Source of the DNA: Bradyrhizobium sp. CB2312
GTDB taxonomy: Bacteria > Pseudomonadota > Alphaproteobacteria > Rhizobiales > Xanthobacteraceae
DNA: 64,000 nucleotides
Reading direction: 5' to 3'
Assembly (NCBI RefSeq): GCF_029714425.1
Contig: NZ_CP121668.1
Coordinates: forward strand, 3,617,501 to 3,681,500
The notes below the pieces were generated by a model. It did not search any database. It was not told the origin of the DNA and was given only the letters and a program-made list of their open reading frames with translations. A program made the position numbers and the translations under genes. Positions 40,667-48,378 of the stretch are shown piece by piece (the stretch's first letter is position 1; each line of letters begins with the position of its first letter).

Positions 40667-41959
40667 TCAGTCCCGCTTCAGTGCTACGCGGGGGGTAATA
40701 TACCAAAGCACGAGCAAAACGAGAAATCCATGGGTCAACAGGATCACCGTGAGGGGTACATTGAGAAAAATCTGCGGTAACAAAGCTGCGGACATCAGGA
40801 CAAAGCGCGGCGGCAGTCCCGCGGACACGCGGTTTCCAAGCGCGACCACAAGTCCGCCAGCGAAGGCCGTCGTCGGCGCCCACCAATTACCCACTGACGC
40901 AATTCCCTCGGTAGCGAATAGTGAGGCATTGAAATACCCGCCAATTCCGAACGCCTTGTAGATGACAATGCCCAGCGGCTCGCGATATGGGCAGGTGGCA
41001 AGGGCTTTCAGAACGCTTATTTGGCAGAACAGTGTGAGGTCATTCTTAGAGAAGAATTCATTATAGTAGTCCATGGCCAGCGAGGGAAATGTCATCGTGC
41101 GGAGATTGATCAACGCGAAATAAGGGTGCGCCTCTGAAGTCTGCAATATCCCGAATTTCCACAGGATAATCATCAATATGCCAATCACTGTGGGAGCCAG
41201 GAGAGAAACGACTACGAGCAATCGTGCTTCTATGAGCCGGGCCGCCAACGCGATCAGGCTGATCCAGGCGGCACTGAACAGGGCGAACTTGCTAAGGGTA
41301 ACCGGATAAATGAGAAGCAGAAGTCCCAATGTCGTTGCAGCCCGCTTGATCATGCGGCGTTCCACAAAACAGGCGAATGCGAAAGGCAGCAGTGCGCTCG
41401 CGGTAATTGCAAGAAGATAGTCGAGGAGCTTCGGGAACTTGAGCGTGTCGCGCGAGATGTAGATGTCGCCGTCAAGCCTGATCAGCTTGAGCAATTGGCC
41501 AACATCAAAATGGTACGCTGCGCCGGCGAGTAGCGTCGCTCCAGCGCCTAACAGGACCGCATCGAGAAGGCGGTCGAACCCAACCCGAGAGGGCGTCCAG
41601 AGCTGCCTGAGGGGAGCTTTCAGAAGTACCGCAGGCAAGATAAAGGCAACCGCAGAAGCGTACGCCGAGACGCCTGCCAGCCGATGGTCGTATTGGAATT
41701 CGGAAAAACAGTTCAACCAAAGATAGCCCGCTATCATCGAGTAGAAATAGAACCCGATGAGATAGCCGAAGCTGAATTCGGAAATCGCAAAGACAGCGGC
41801 GACCGGGAGGAATGCCGCCACGGCGGCCAGCGCGAAAGGCAGGCCGTCCCTCCGAAAGGCCATGTGATACGCGGGGTAGAGCTGTGAGGCTATAAACAGC
41901 GTGAGGCAGAGTGCAGCCACATGGAGGTAAATCGGCGCAAGAAGTCGAATATGTCGCAT
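40667..41959 (-). CDS. Wzy-like polymerase or other polytopic polysaccharide membrane protein
   Basis: A 430-residue membrane protein with about 11 hydrophobic segments and a loop near residues 290-335 (ILQTSEAHPYFALINLRTMTFPSLAMDYYNEFFSKNDLTLFCQISVLKALATCPYREPLGI). ATG 41959 was chosen because the upstream extension is unlike a membrane protein N-terminus. It lies 37 bases upstream of the pseG/pseH gene on the same strand and is likely cotranscribed with it. Topology suggests a Wzy polymerase or a membrane glycosyltransferase-like protein for the Pse-containing polymer. A second Wzy-like gene exists at 29621. Confidence 0.6.
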   Translation of the reverse strand: MRHIRLLAPIYLHVAALCLTLFIASQLYPAYHMAFRRDGLPFALAAVAAFLPVAAVFAISEFSFGYLIGFYFYSMIAGYLWLNCFSEFQYDHRLAGVSAYASAVAFILPAVLLKAPLRQLWTPSRVGFDRLLDAVLLGAGATLLAGAAYHFDVGQLLKLIRLDGDIYISRDTLKFPKLLDYLLAITASALLPFAFACFVERRMIKRAATTLGLLLLIYPVTLSKFALFSAAWISLIALAARLIEARLLVVVSLLAPTVIGILMIILWKFGILQTSEAHPYFALINLRTMTFPSLAMDYYNEFFSKNDLTLFCQISVLKALATCPYREPLGIVIYKAFGIGGYFNASLFATEGIASVGNWWAPTTAFAGGLVVALGNRVSAGLPPRFVLMSAALLPQIFLNVPLTVILLTHGFLVLLVLWYITPRVALKRD

Positions 41960-42310
41960 GGTTGCTGCCTGATGTCGTTTTCCTCGTCTGCCTAGCGTAA
42001 AGCTCAACCTCGTATCCGAATCAGGACACGTGAACAAGTCGGAAAGATCGGACCTGCGTCGTGCCCCGAACGATCAAGACAAGCCGACGCCGCCCGCACG
42101 ATCGCCGTTGGTGAGACACGCGATAAGCTGTGGAGGGGCGCACATGGCTTACATCATGGCATTCGTCGAGGACGCATTGCAATTAGGAGACGGCGGCCGC
42201 ATCCAGCTTCAATTCGACGTCACGAGACTGTGCCAAGCCCGGCGCATCACGCTGCGCTCTTGATTGCATTAATCTTAGTTTCTATAGAGGCCCTCCAAGG
42301 GATAGCATAG
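41960..42310. other. Divergent gap between polymerase and carbamoyltransferase
   Basis: About 350 bases. It holds a good promoter candidate for the carbamoyltransferase (see 42260-42288) and no supported gene. A 77-codon frame at 42030-42263 has no ribosome site and low-quality composition. Confidence 0.5.
42260..42288 (+). promoter_or_regulatory. Candidate sigma-70-type promoter of the carbamoyltransferase gene
   Basis: TTGATT (42260-42265), a spacer of exactly 17 bases, and TATAGA (42283-42288). The expected start point leaves a leader of about 16 bases with AAGGGA ahead of ATG 42311. Both hexamers match the consensus at four or five of six positions, and the geometry is right. Confidence 0.5.
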
Positions 42311-43948
42311 ATGTATGTGATCGGGATCAGCTCAGGTATTAAACACGGGCATCATGACGGTGCGGCCGTGTTGTTGCACGATGGCGAACTGATTGCGGCC
42401 GCCGAAGAGGAGCGTTTTACGCTGGCCAAACATGCGCGCGGCGAGCTGCCGCGCGGCGCCATCGGGTACTGCCTGAAGCAGGCCGGCATCACCATGCGCG
42501 ACGTCGACTGGATCTGCTCGCCGCTGAAGACCTATACGAACTACACGCAGCGCCTCACCGAATATTTCAAGTACCAGTTCGGGCACAGCCCGAAGATCGA
42601 GCTCTACGACCATCACCTCTGTCACGCCGCGAGCTCGTTCTACGGGTCCGGTTTCTCCGAGGCGACCGTTGCCTGTTTCGACTTCTCCGGCGATTCCAGC
42701 TCCGGTCTCGTCGCCCATGCGCGCGGCAACGATTTTCGCGTGCTGACGCGGTTCGGCCGCCACAACAGTCTCGGACTCTATTACGGGATGCTGACGCAGT
42801 ATCTCGGCTATCAGATGACCAATGACGAGTACAAGGTCATGGGCCTGTCGTCGTATGGCAGCCCCGAATATCTCGACAAGTTCGCCAAGCTGCTGCGCCC
42901 GGCCGGTATCAATTACGAGCTCGATCCCGAGCTCGACAAGCGCAGGCGCGACGCCGACATCTTCACCAGCGATTTCTCGACGCGGCAGGAGCGCATCTTC
43001 ACCGAGAAGATGGAGGAGATATTGGGCCCGCGGCGGCTGCGCGGCGCGCCTCTCGACCAGCGGCTGACCAACATCGCCGCGAGCGGCCAGAAGCAACTCG
43101 AGATCGTCACCACCGAGGTGATCCGCTCCGCGATCGCCGAGACCGGCTGCGGCGACGTCTGCATCGCCGGCGGCGTCGGGTTGAACTGCAAGATGAACAT
43201 GGAGATCGCGGCCGAGCCGTCGGTGAAGCGTCTCTACGTCCCGCCGGTGCCGCACGATGCAGGCGTGGCGCTGGGTGCCGCGATGATGAAGTGCGCGGAG
43301 GCCGGCCATGCGATCGCACCGCTGACCCACGCCTACTGGGGACCGGAATATTCCAACGACACGATCCGGGAGACCCTGGACAAGATCGGCGCGAAGTTCG
43401 AGCTGCTCGACGATCCCGTGGCGCGCTGCGTCAGCGACCTGACGGAGCAGAAGACGGTGGGCTGGTTCCAGGGGCGGATGGAATACGGTCCGCGGGCGCT
43501 CGGCAACCGCTCGATCCTGGCCGATCCGCGCCACGCGGGCATGAAGGACCGCATCAACCTCACGATCAAATATCGCGAGGAGTTCCGTCCGTTCTGCCCC
43601 TCGGTGCTGTACGAGCGCCAAGCCGAATATTTCGAGGACACGTTCGACGCGCCCTTCATGGTGGTGACGTTTCCGGTCAACGAGAAGGTCGCCGAGACCA
43701 TGCCGGCGGTGGTCCACGTCGACAACACCGCACGCATTCAGAGCGTCCATGCGGACAGCAATCCGCTCTACAGCCGCCTGATCGGTGAGTTCGCGAAGGC
43801 GACCTCGCTACCGGTCCTGATCAACACCAGCCTCAACATCAACGAGCAGCCGACGGTGAACGCACCGCTGGAGGCTCTGCATACCTATTTTTGCTCCGGT
43901 CTGGACGTGCTGTATCTCGGGCCCTACCGGCTGTCGAAGCCGCGCTAA
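42311..43948 (+). CDS. NodU/CmcH-family carbamoyltransferase
   Basis: A 545-residue protein of the O-carbamoyltransferase family. The N-terminal domain starts YVIGISSGIKHGHHDGAAVLLHDGELIAAAEEERFT, and the metal/ATP region is IELYDHHLCHAASSFYGSGFSEATVACFDFSGDSSSG. The C-terminal domain has YGPRALGNRSILADPRHAGMKDRIN, typical of NodU/TobZ. It transfers a carbamoyl group, via carbamoyl-AMP, to a sugar hydroxyl. NodU decorates Nod factor in rhizobia, but without other nod genes here a role in surface-glycan carbamoylation is more likely. It stands alone between two gene groups. Confidence 0.9.
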   Translation: MYVIGISSGIKHGHHDGAAVLLHDGELIAAAEEERFTLAKHARGELPRGAIGYCLKQAGITMRDVDWICSPLKTYTNYTQRLTEYFKYQFGHSPKIELYDHHLCHAASSFYGSGFSEATVACFDFSGDSSSGLVAHARGNDFRVLTRFGRHNSLGLYYGMLTQYLGYQMTNDEYKVMGLSSYGSPEYLDKFAKLLRPAGINYELDPELDKRRRDADIFTSDFSTRQERIFTEKMEEILGPRRLRGAPLDQRLTNIAASGQKQLEIVTTEVIRSAIAETGCGDVCIAGGVGLNCKMNMEIAAEPSVKRLYVPPVPHDAGVALGAAMMKCAEAGHAIAPLTHAYWGPEYSNDTIRETLDKIGAKFELLDDPVARCVSDLTEQKTVGWFQGRMEYGPRALGNRSILADPRHAGMKDRINLTIKYREEFRPFCPSVLYERQAEYFEDTFDAPFMVVTFPVNEKVAETMPAVVHVDNTARIQSVHADSNPLYSRLIGEFAKATSLPVLINTSLNINEQPTVNAPLEALHTYFCSGLDVLYLGPYRLSKPR

Positions 43949-44049
43949 AGCGCGATGAGATTTGGATGAATCGTCATCGCGCTTTAGGTTGTTATTTACG
44001 CATGATTTTTCCGGAAAACCGCTTCGCACTTTTCCGGATCATGCTTTAG
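43947..44049. repeat. Bipartite palindromic repeat, copy 5, overlapping a stop codon
   Basis: AAAGCGCGATG (43947-43957) pairs with CATCGCGCTTT, followed by GCATGATTTTTCCGGAAAACCG and TTTTCCGGATCATGCTTTA. The first bases lie within the TAA stop of the carbamoyltransferase (43946-43948). It ends the polysaccharide island and is convergent with the gmhB-like gene. Confidence 0.82.
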
Positions 44050-44173
44050 GTCGCAGTCCGTCCCTTGTGGCTGGGCTTCTCGCGAAGCGAGCCGCCTCAC
44101 GTCGCAGGCTGCTCGATCTCCGTCGCCGCGATGAGCCAGGTTGGCAGGCTCACTTGGGTTGAAGAGCGCAGGT

Positions 44174-44692
44174 TCAGCGCATGGAGAGCGCTTGCCGCAC
44201 GAAGGCTTCGAGGTTTCCGTCCTGGAACAAGAGGCCCTGAATGCCCGCAGCCTCGGCCGCTTCCAGGTCGCTTGGCTTGTCCCCGATCAGGATGCTTCTG
44301 TCGGCTGCCACCGGGAAGCGCTTGAGGAGGTCGGTGATCATGCCCGGCGCGGGCTTGCGACGGTCGCTTACGCGCCGATAACGCTCGATGATGGCTTCGG
44401 GATGGTCGGGGCAATATTCGAACGCGTCGATATGCGCGCCAATCATCGCCAGCTCCTGCGAGATCCAGCGGTGGAGAGCCTGGACGTCGCTCTCCTCGAA
44501 GAACCCGCGGGCCACACCCGACTGGTTGGTGACGACAAAGGCAAAATAGCCCGCGTCGTTGACGAGCTTGACCGCTTCACGGGCGCCGTCTCTCCACTCG
44601 AACTTGCTCGTCTCGAAGACGTAGCCGTGATCGTGATTGAGCACGCCATCGCGGTCGAAAAAGACCGCCGGGCGCACCATTGTCGCTGCCAT
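44174..44692 (-). CDS. GmhB-like HAD phosphatase lacking the zinc ligands
   Basis: A 172-residue HAD phosphatase. The nucleophile motif VFFDRDGVLNHDHGYV and motif II VVTNQSGVARGFF match D-glycero-D-manno-heptose bisphosphate phosphatase (GmhB), and ILIGDKPSDLEAAEAAG is motif IV. The zinc region is altered: CPDHPEAIIERYRRVSDRRKPAPGM lacks the two cysteines that follow in zinc-binding GmhB (VCDCRKP in Escherichia coli), so this is a zinc-free form. ATG 44692 was preferred to 44725. No other heptose gene lies nearby, so the exact substrate (heptose or another sugar phosphate) is open. Confidence 0.8.
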   Translation of the reverse strand: MAATMVRPAVFFDRDGVLNHDHGYVFETSKFEWRDGAREAVKLVNDAGYFAFVVTNQSGVARGFFEESDVQALHRWISQELAMIGAHIDAFEYCPDHPEAIIERYRRVSDRRKPAPGMITDLLKRFPVAADRSILIGDKPSDLEAAEAAGIQGLLFQDGNLEAFVRQALSMR

Positions 44693-44928
44693 CTGCCGCC
44701 CCTGATCGTTGTGATCTTCCCTCACAGCTCTTCAAGCGGTTTGTCAAGGAGGCGAAGCCGGCCGCGAGCTGCGTCGCGAGGAGCCTTCCGCTGCAATCTC
44801 GAGCGCCGGAACGCCCGCAGAATGGCACGCCCGCTCGATGCTAGCGGATGGAATGACAGCCCTTGTCGGCGTCGTCGGATCGGCCGCGCAATCTCAGCAG
44901 TTTTTGGACGCGCCACGCCATTGAGCGG

Positions 44929-46152
44929 TTACCGCTCGTCCGCGATCATCTTGCCGTCGTTCGGCAGCGCGCCCGGGTTGACCAGCTCGACGGTGCCGCC
45001 GAGTTTCGTCACCGCGCGCAAGGTGGTGGCGATCTCCTCGCGTAACACATCGCTCGCGGTGGCCGTTTCCACTTTCAGCGTCATCGCGTCGGTCTCGTCC
45101 TGGCGCGTGACGACGAGGCGCAGGCGGCCGAGCGCGGAATGGCGCTTGCCGATCTCGGCGACCTGTTCGGGCCGGACGAACATGCCCTTGACCTTGGTGG
45201 TCTGGTCGGCGCGGCCCATCCAGCCCTTGATCCGCATGTTGGTGCGACCGCAGGGGCTGGCGCCCGGCAGCACTGCAGTGAGGTCGCCGAGCGCAAGCCG
45301 GATCCAGGGATGGTGCGAGTCGAGCGAGGTGACGACGATCTCGCCGACATCGCCCGGAGCCACGGGATCTCCGGTGCCGGGCTTGACGATCTCCATGATC
45401 AGGTCCTCGTTGACGACCATACCCTCGCGCGCTTCGGTCTCGAAGGCGATGAGGCCGAGATCGGCGGTTCCGAAGGCCTGGTAGGCGTCGATGCCGCGCG
45501 CCCTGATCTCGGCCTGGAGCGAGGGCGGGAAGGCCGCGCCCGAGACCAGCGCGCGCTTGATCGAGGAGACGTCGCGGCCCGCGTTTGCCGCTGCGTCGAG
45601 CAATATCTTCAGAAAGTCCGGTGTGCCGCTGTAGCCGACCGGGCGATAGGCCTCGATCAGCTCGAATTGCTGCTCGGTATTGCCGGGGCCGGCGGGGATC
45701 ACCGCACAGCCGAGCGCGCGCGCCGAGGCGTCGAAGATGAAGCCGCCTGGGGTGAGGTGATAGCTGAAGGTGTTGAGCACGACGTCATCGGGGCGGAATC
45801 CGGCCGCAAACAGCGCCCTCGCGCCGCGCCAGGGATCGGCCTGCCGCCCCTCCGGCTCGAAGATCGGGCCGGGCGAGGTGAAGAGGCGGGCGAACGATCC
45901 CGGGGCCGCCGTGACGAAGCCGCCAAAGGGCCGGGAGGCCTTGTGCAGGGCCGGCAGCTCCGACTTGCGTAGCACCGGCAAGCCCGCCAGCGCCGCCCGG
46001 GAGGTCACGGCGGTGGGATCGATGCCCTTCAGCCGCGCGGCATAGGCGGGCGCTGCCATCGCGCTGCGCAGCACCTCCGGCAGGCGGGAGAACAGCTCGG
46101 TCTCGCGCGCGGCCGGTTCGCGCGTCTCGCGGGCGTCGTAATGGGCGGTCAT
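44929..46152 (-). CDS. PaaK-like (phenylacetate-CoA ligase family) adenylate-forming enzyme
   Basis: A 407-residue protein of the AMP-binding superfamily with the layout of PaaK-like enzymes: GYSGTPDFLKILLDAA and AYQAFGTADLGLIAFETEAREGMVVNEDLIMEIV in the core, then GRADQTTKVKGMFVRPEQVAEIGKRH, which opens the mobile C-terminal domain with its hinge. It should activate an aryl or short carboxylic acid as an acyl-AMP and then as a CoA thioester. The N-terminal ATP loop is shorter than in acetyl-CoA synthetases. It is divergent from the AGE epimerase and near the Liv operon that carries a further ligase. Confidence 0.85.
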   Translation of the reverse strand: MTAHYDARETREPAARETELFSRLPEVLRSAMAAPAYAARLKGIDPTAVTSRAALAGLPVLRKSELPALHKASRPFGGFVTAAPGSFARLFTSPGPIFEPEGRQADPWRGARALFAAGFRPDDVVLNTFSYHLTPGGFIFDASARALGCAVIPAGPGNTEQQFELIEAYRPVGYSGTPDFLKILLDAAANAGRDVSSIKRALVSGAAFPPSLQAEIRARGIDAYQAFGTADLGLIAFETEAREGMVVNEDLIMEIVKPGTGDPVAPGDVGEIVVTSLDSHHPWIRLALGDLTAVLPGASPCGRTNMRIKGWMGRADQTTKVKGMFVRPEQVAEIGKRHSALGRLRLVVTRQDETDAMTLKVETATASDVLREEIATTLRAVTKLGGTVELVNPGALPNDGKMIADER

Positions 46153-46238
46153 GGTGGGTCTTTCCGGGTTGGCATCCGTTGCGCGCCGCCGCCGGCATGG
46201 GTATCAGACGGCCATTGGCTCGGCTTGAAGAGGACGTG

Positions 46239-47381
46239 ATGGCGGACGAAGGAATGATTGCGGCGGACGTCGTCCCGCGCCTGAAGCGCCGCATGATCGA
46301 GGACGCGCTGCCGCTGTGGTCGACGATCGGCTGGGATGATGCCGCAGGCGGCTTCATCGACCGGCTGCACCGCGACGGCACGGCGGACGCCGCCGCGCCG
46401 CGGCGCGTGTTCGTGCAGGCGCGTCAGATCTGGTGCTACGCCAAGGCGGCGCAGATGGGCTGGTATCCGCAAGGTCGCGCCATCGCGCTGAAGGGGCTGG
46501 AGCATCTGCTGGCCAAGGCGAAGGCGCCCGACGGCAAGCCCGGCTATGTGCACCGGCTGACGCCGGAGGGCGCGGTGCTGGATGCCCGGCGCGATGCCTA
46601 TGACCACGCCTTCATCCTGTTTGCGCTCGCGGCCGTCTACGCGCTCGACCAGGACGTCCAGGTGCGCGCCGAGATCGACGCGCTGCTCGCTTTCCTCGAC
46701 GGCCACCTGCGCTCGCCGCATGGCGGCGTCCACGAAAGCCTGCCGGTCTCGCTGCCGCGGCGGCAGAATCCGCACATGCACCTGTTCGAGGCGATGATCG
46801 CGTGTTTCGACGCGACCCACGATCTGTCGTTCCAGAACCGCGCCGGCGACTTCTTCGCGCTGTTCCTCGCCAATCTCTACGACAAGCAGAAGCACATCCT
46901 GACGGAGTATTTCGAGGAGGACTGGTCGAAGATCGAGCCGGTCAGCGTCGAGGCCGGCCATCAGGCCGAATGGGTCTGGCTCTTGAAGGGATTTGAACGC
47001 ATCACGGGCTGCCCGACCGGCCAGCGCCGCGCCGAGCTGCTCGCGACCGCGCTGCGCTATCGCGACGAGGCGACCGGTTGCCTCACTGACGAGGGTGATG
47101 CGAGCGGCAACATCCGCCGCGCGACGCGCCGGCTGTGGCCGCAGACCGAGATGGCGAAGGCGTGGATCGCGCAGGCCGAGTCCGGCGAGGCGGGCGCGGC
47201 GGACGAAGCGCGCGCGGCGCTGGTGCTGCTCGAACGGCATTATCTCAGCCATCCCGTCAAGGGCGGCTGGTACGACCAGTTCGATCGCGACGGCAAATCG
47301 CTGGTCGACACCATTCCTGCGTCGTCGTTCTATCATGTTCTCTGCGCAGTCACGGAAGCTGAGCAGGTTTTGGAAGGTTAG
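46239..47381 (+). CDS. AGE-family sugar epimerase/isomerase
   Basis: A 380-residue (alpha/alpha)6-barrel enzyme of the N-acylglucosamine 2-epimerase/mannose isomerase family: RVFVQARQIWCYAKAAQMGWY, YDHAFILFALAAVYAL, EAGHQAEWVWLLKGFERITG and LVDTIPASSFYHVLCAVTEAEQVL contain the barrel's conserved aromatic, histidine and glutamate residues. ATG 46239 follows GAAGAGGA. It could isomerise mannose and fructose, or epimerise N-acyl hexosamines; the sequence does not decide. Its 3' end overlaps the livF stop by four bases, tail to tail. Confidence 0.88.
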   Translation: MADEGMIAADVVPRLKRRMIEDALPLWSTIGWDDAAGGFIDRLHRDGTADAAAPRRVFVQARQIWCYAKAAQMGWYPQGRAIALKGLEHLLAKAKAPDGKPGYVHRLTPEGAVLDARRDAYDHAFILFALAAVYALDQDVQVRAEIDALLAFLDGHLRSPHGGVHESLPVSLPRRQNPHMHLFEAMIACFDATHDLSFQNRAGDFFALFLANLYDKQKHILTEYFEEDWSKIEPVSVEAGHQAEWVWLLKGFERITGCPTGQRRAELLATALRYRDEATGCLTDEGDASGNIRRATRRLWPQTEMAKAWIAQAESGEAGAADEARAALVLLERHYLSHPVKGGWYDQFDRDGKSLVDTIPASSFYHVLCAVTEAEQVLEG

Positions 47382-48217
47382 AGCCACCGCTTGCGCCGCT
47401 TGAAGCTCTTGAGGTTCTTGAAACTCTTGCGCTGGTCGCCGGCGCCGCCGAGGTAGAACTCCTTGACGTCCTCGTTGTCGCGCAGCTCGTCGGCGGTGCC
47501 GTCGAGCACGACCTTGCCCTGCTCCATGATGTAGCCATGGCTCGCCACCGACAGCGCGGCGCGCGCGTTCTGCTCGACCAGCAGGATGGTGACTCCGAGG
47601 TCGCGGTTGATCTTCTGGATGATGGAGAACACCTCTTTCACCAGCAGTGGCGACAGGCCCATCGACGGCTCGTCCATCAGGATCATCTTCGGGCGCGCCA
47701 TCAGCGCGCGGCCGATCGCGAGCATCTGCTGCTCGCCGCCGGAGAGATAGCCGGCAAGGCCAGTGCGCTCCTTCAGGCGCGGGAAATAGTTGAAGACCAT
47801 GTCGAGGTCGGCATCGACCTCGCGGTCCCGGCGGGTGAAGGCGCCGAGCCTGAGGTTTTCCAGCGACGTCATGTCGGCGACGATGCGCCGGCCCTCCATC
47901 ACCTGGAAGATGCCGCGGCGGACGATCTTGTCGGGATCGATGCCGTTGATGCGCTCGTCCTCGAACAGGATCTCGCCGCGCGTAACCTCGCCGTCCTCGG
48001 TCTTGAGCAGCCCCGAGATCGCCTTCAGCGTCGTCGACTTGCCGGCGCCATTGGCGCCCAGCAGCGCCACGATCGCGCCCTTGGGGACGTCGAGGCTGAG
48101 GCCGCGGAGCACCAGGATCACGTCGTCATAGACGACCTCGATGTTGCGCACGGCAAGGAGTGCGGCGGGTGCCACGGCGATGGGAGTGGGACGGGTTGCT
48201 TCAATGGTTTGGGACAT
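47378..48217 (-). CDS. livF: Branched-chain amino acid-type ABC transporter ATP-binding protein LivF
   Basis: A 279-residue ATPase. Walker A is GANGAGKST, the signature YLSGGEQQMLAIGRALM, and Walker B KMILMDEPSMGL. The C-terminus has HGYIMEQGKVVLDGTADEL and an unusual basic tail (RKSFKNLKSFKRRKRW). It is the last gene of the six-gene liv operon, 161 bases after livK, with the palindromic repeat in between. It pairs with LivG to drive uptake through LivH/LivM. Confidence 0.92.
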   Translation of the reverse strand: MSQTIEATRPTPIAVAPAALLAVRNIEVVYDDVILVLRGLSLDVPKGAIVALLGANGAGKSTTLKAISGLLKTEDGEVTRGEILFEDERINGIDPDKIVRRGIFQVMEGRRIVADMTSLENLRLGAFTRRDREVDADLDMVFNYFPRLKERTGLAGYLSGGEQQMLAIGRALMARPKMILMDEPSMGLSPLLVKEVFSIIQKINRDLGVTILLVEQNARAALSVASHGYIMEQGKVVLDGTADELRDNEDVKEFYLGGAGDQRKSFKNLKSFKRRKRWL

Positions 48218-48238
48218 GCGTCTTCATTCTCCGCCGTC

Positions 48239-48350
48239 GTCACCCGCGAAGGCGGGTGACCCAGTATTCCAGAGACGCCTGACGTTCCCCGAGAGACCGC
48301 GGCGTACTGGATCCCCCGCTCCAGTGCGCAATGCGCACAAGGCGGGGGAT
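48239..48350. repeat. Double palindromic repeat between livK and livF
   Basis: GTCACCCGC (48239-48247) pairs with GCGGGTGAC (48252-48260) around GAAG. ATCCCCCGC (48311-48319) pairs with GCGGGGGAT (48342-48350). This pair of hairpins within an operon resembles a dispersed Bradyrhizobium element and may weaken readthrough into livF. Confidence 0.75.
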
Positions 48351-48378
48351 GACAGTTGTCGTTGGGTGAGCGCCAGGC

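Noticed and set aside
42030..42263. A 77-codon plus-strand frame upstream of the carbamoyltransferase
   Set aside because: GTG start without a ribosome site, no domain-like sequence, and it ends at the candidate promoter.
42332..43750. A 472-codon minus-strand frame opposite the carbamoyltransferase
   Set aside because: Antisense artefact of high GC; no domain-like sequence and a well-supported gene on the other strand.
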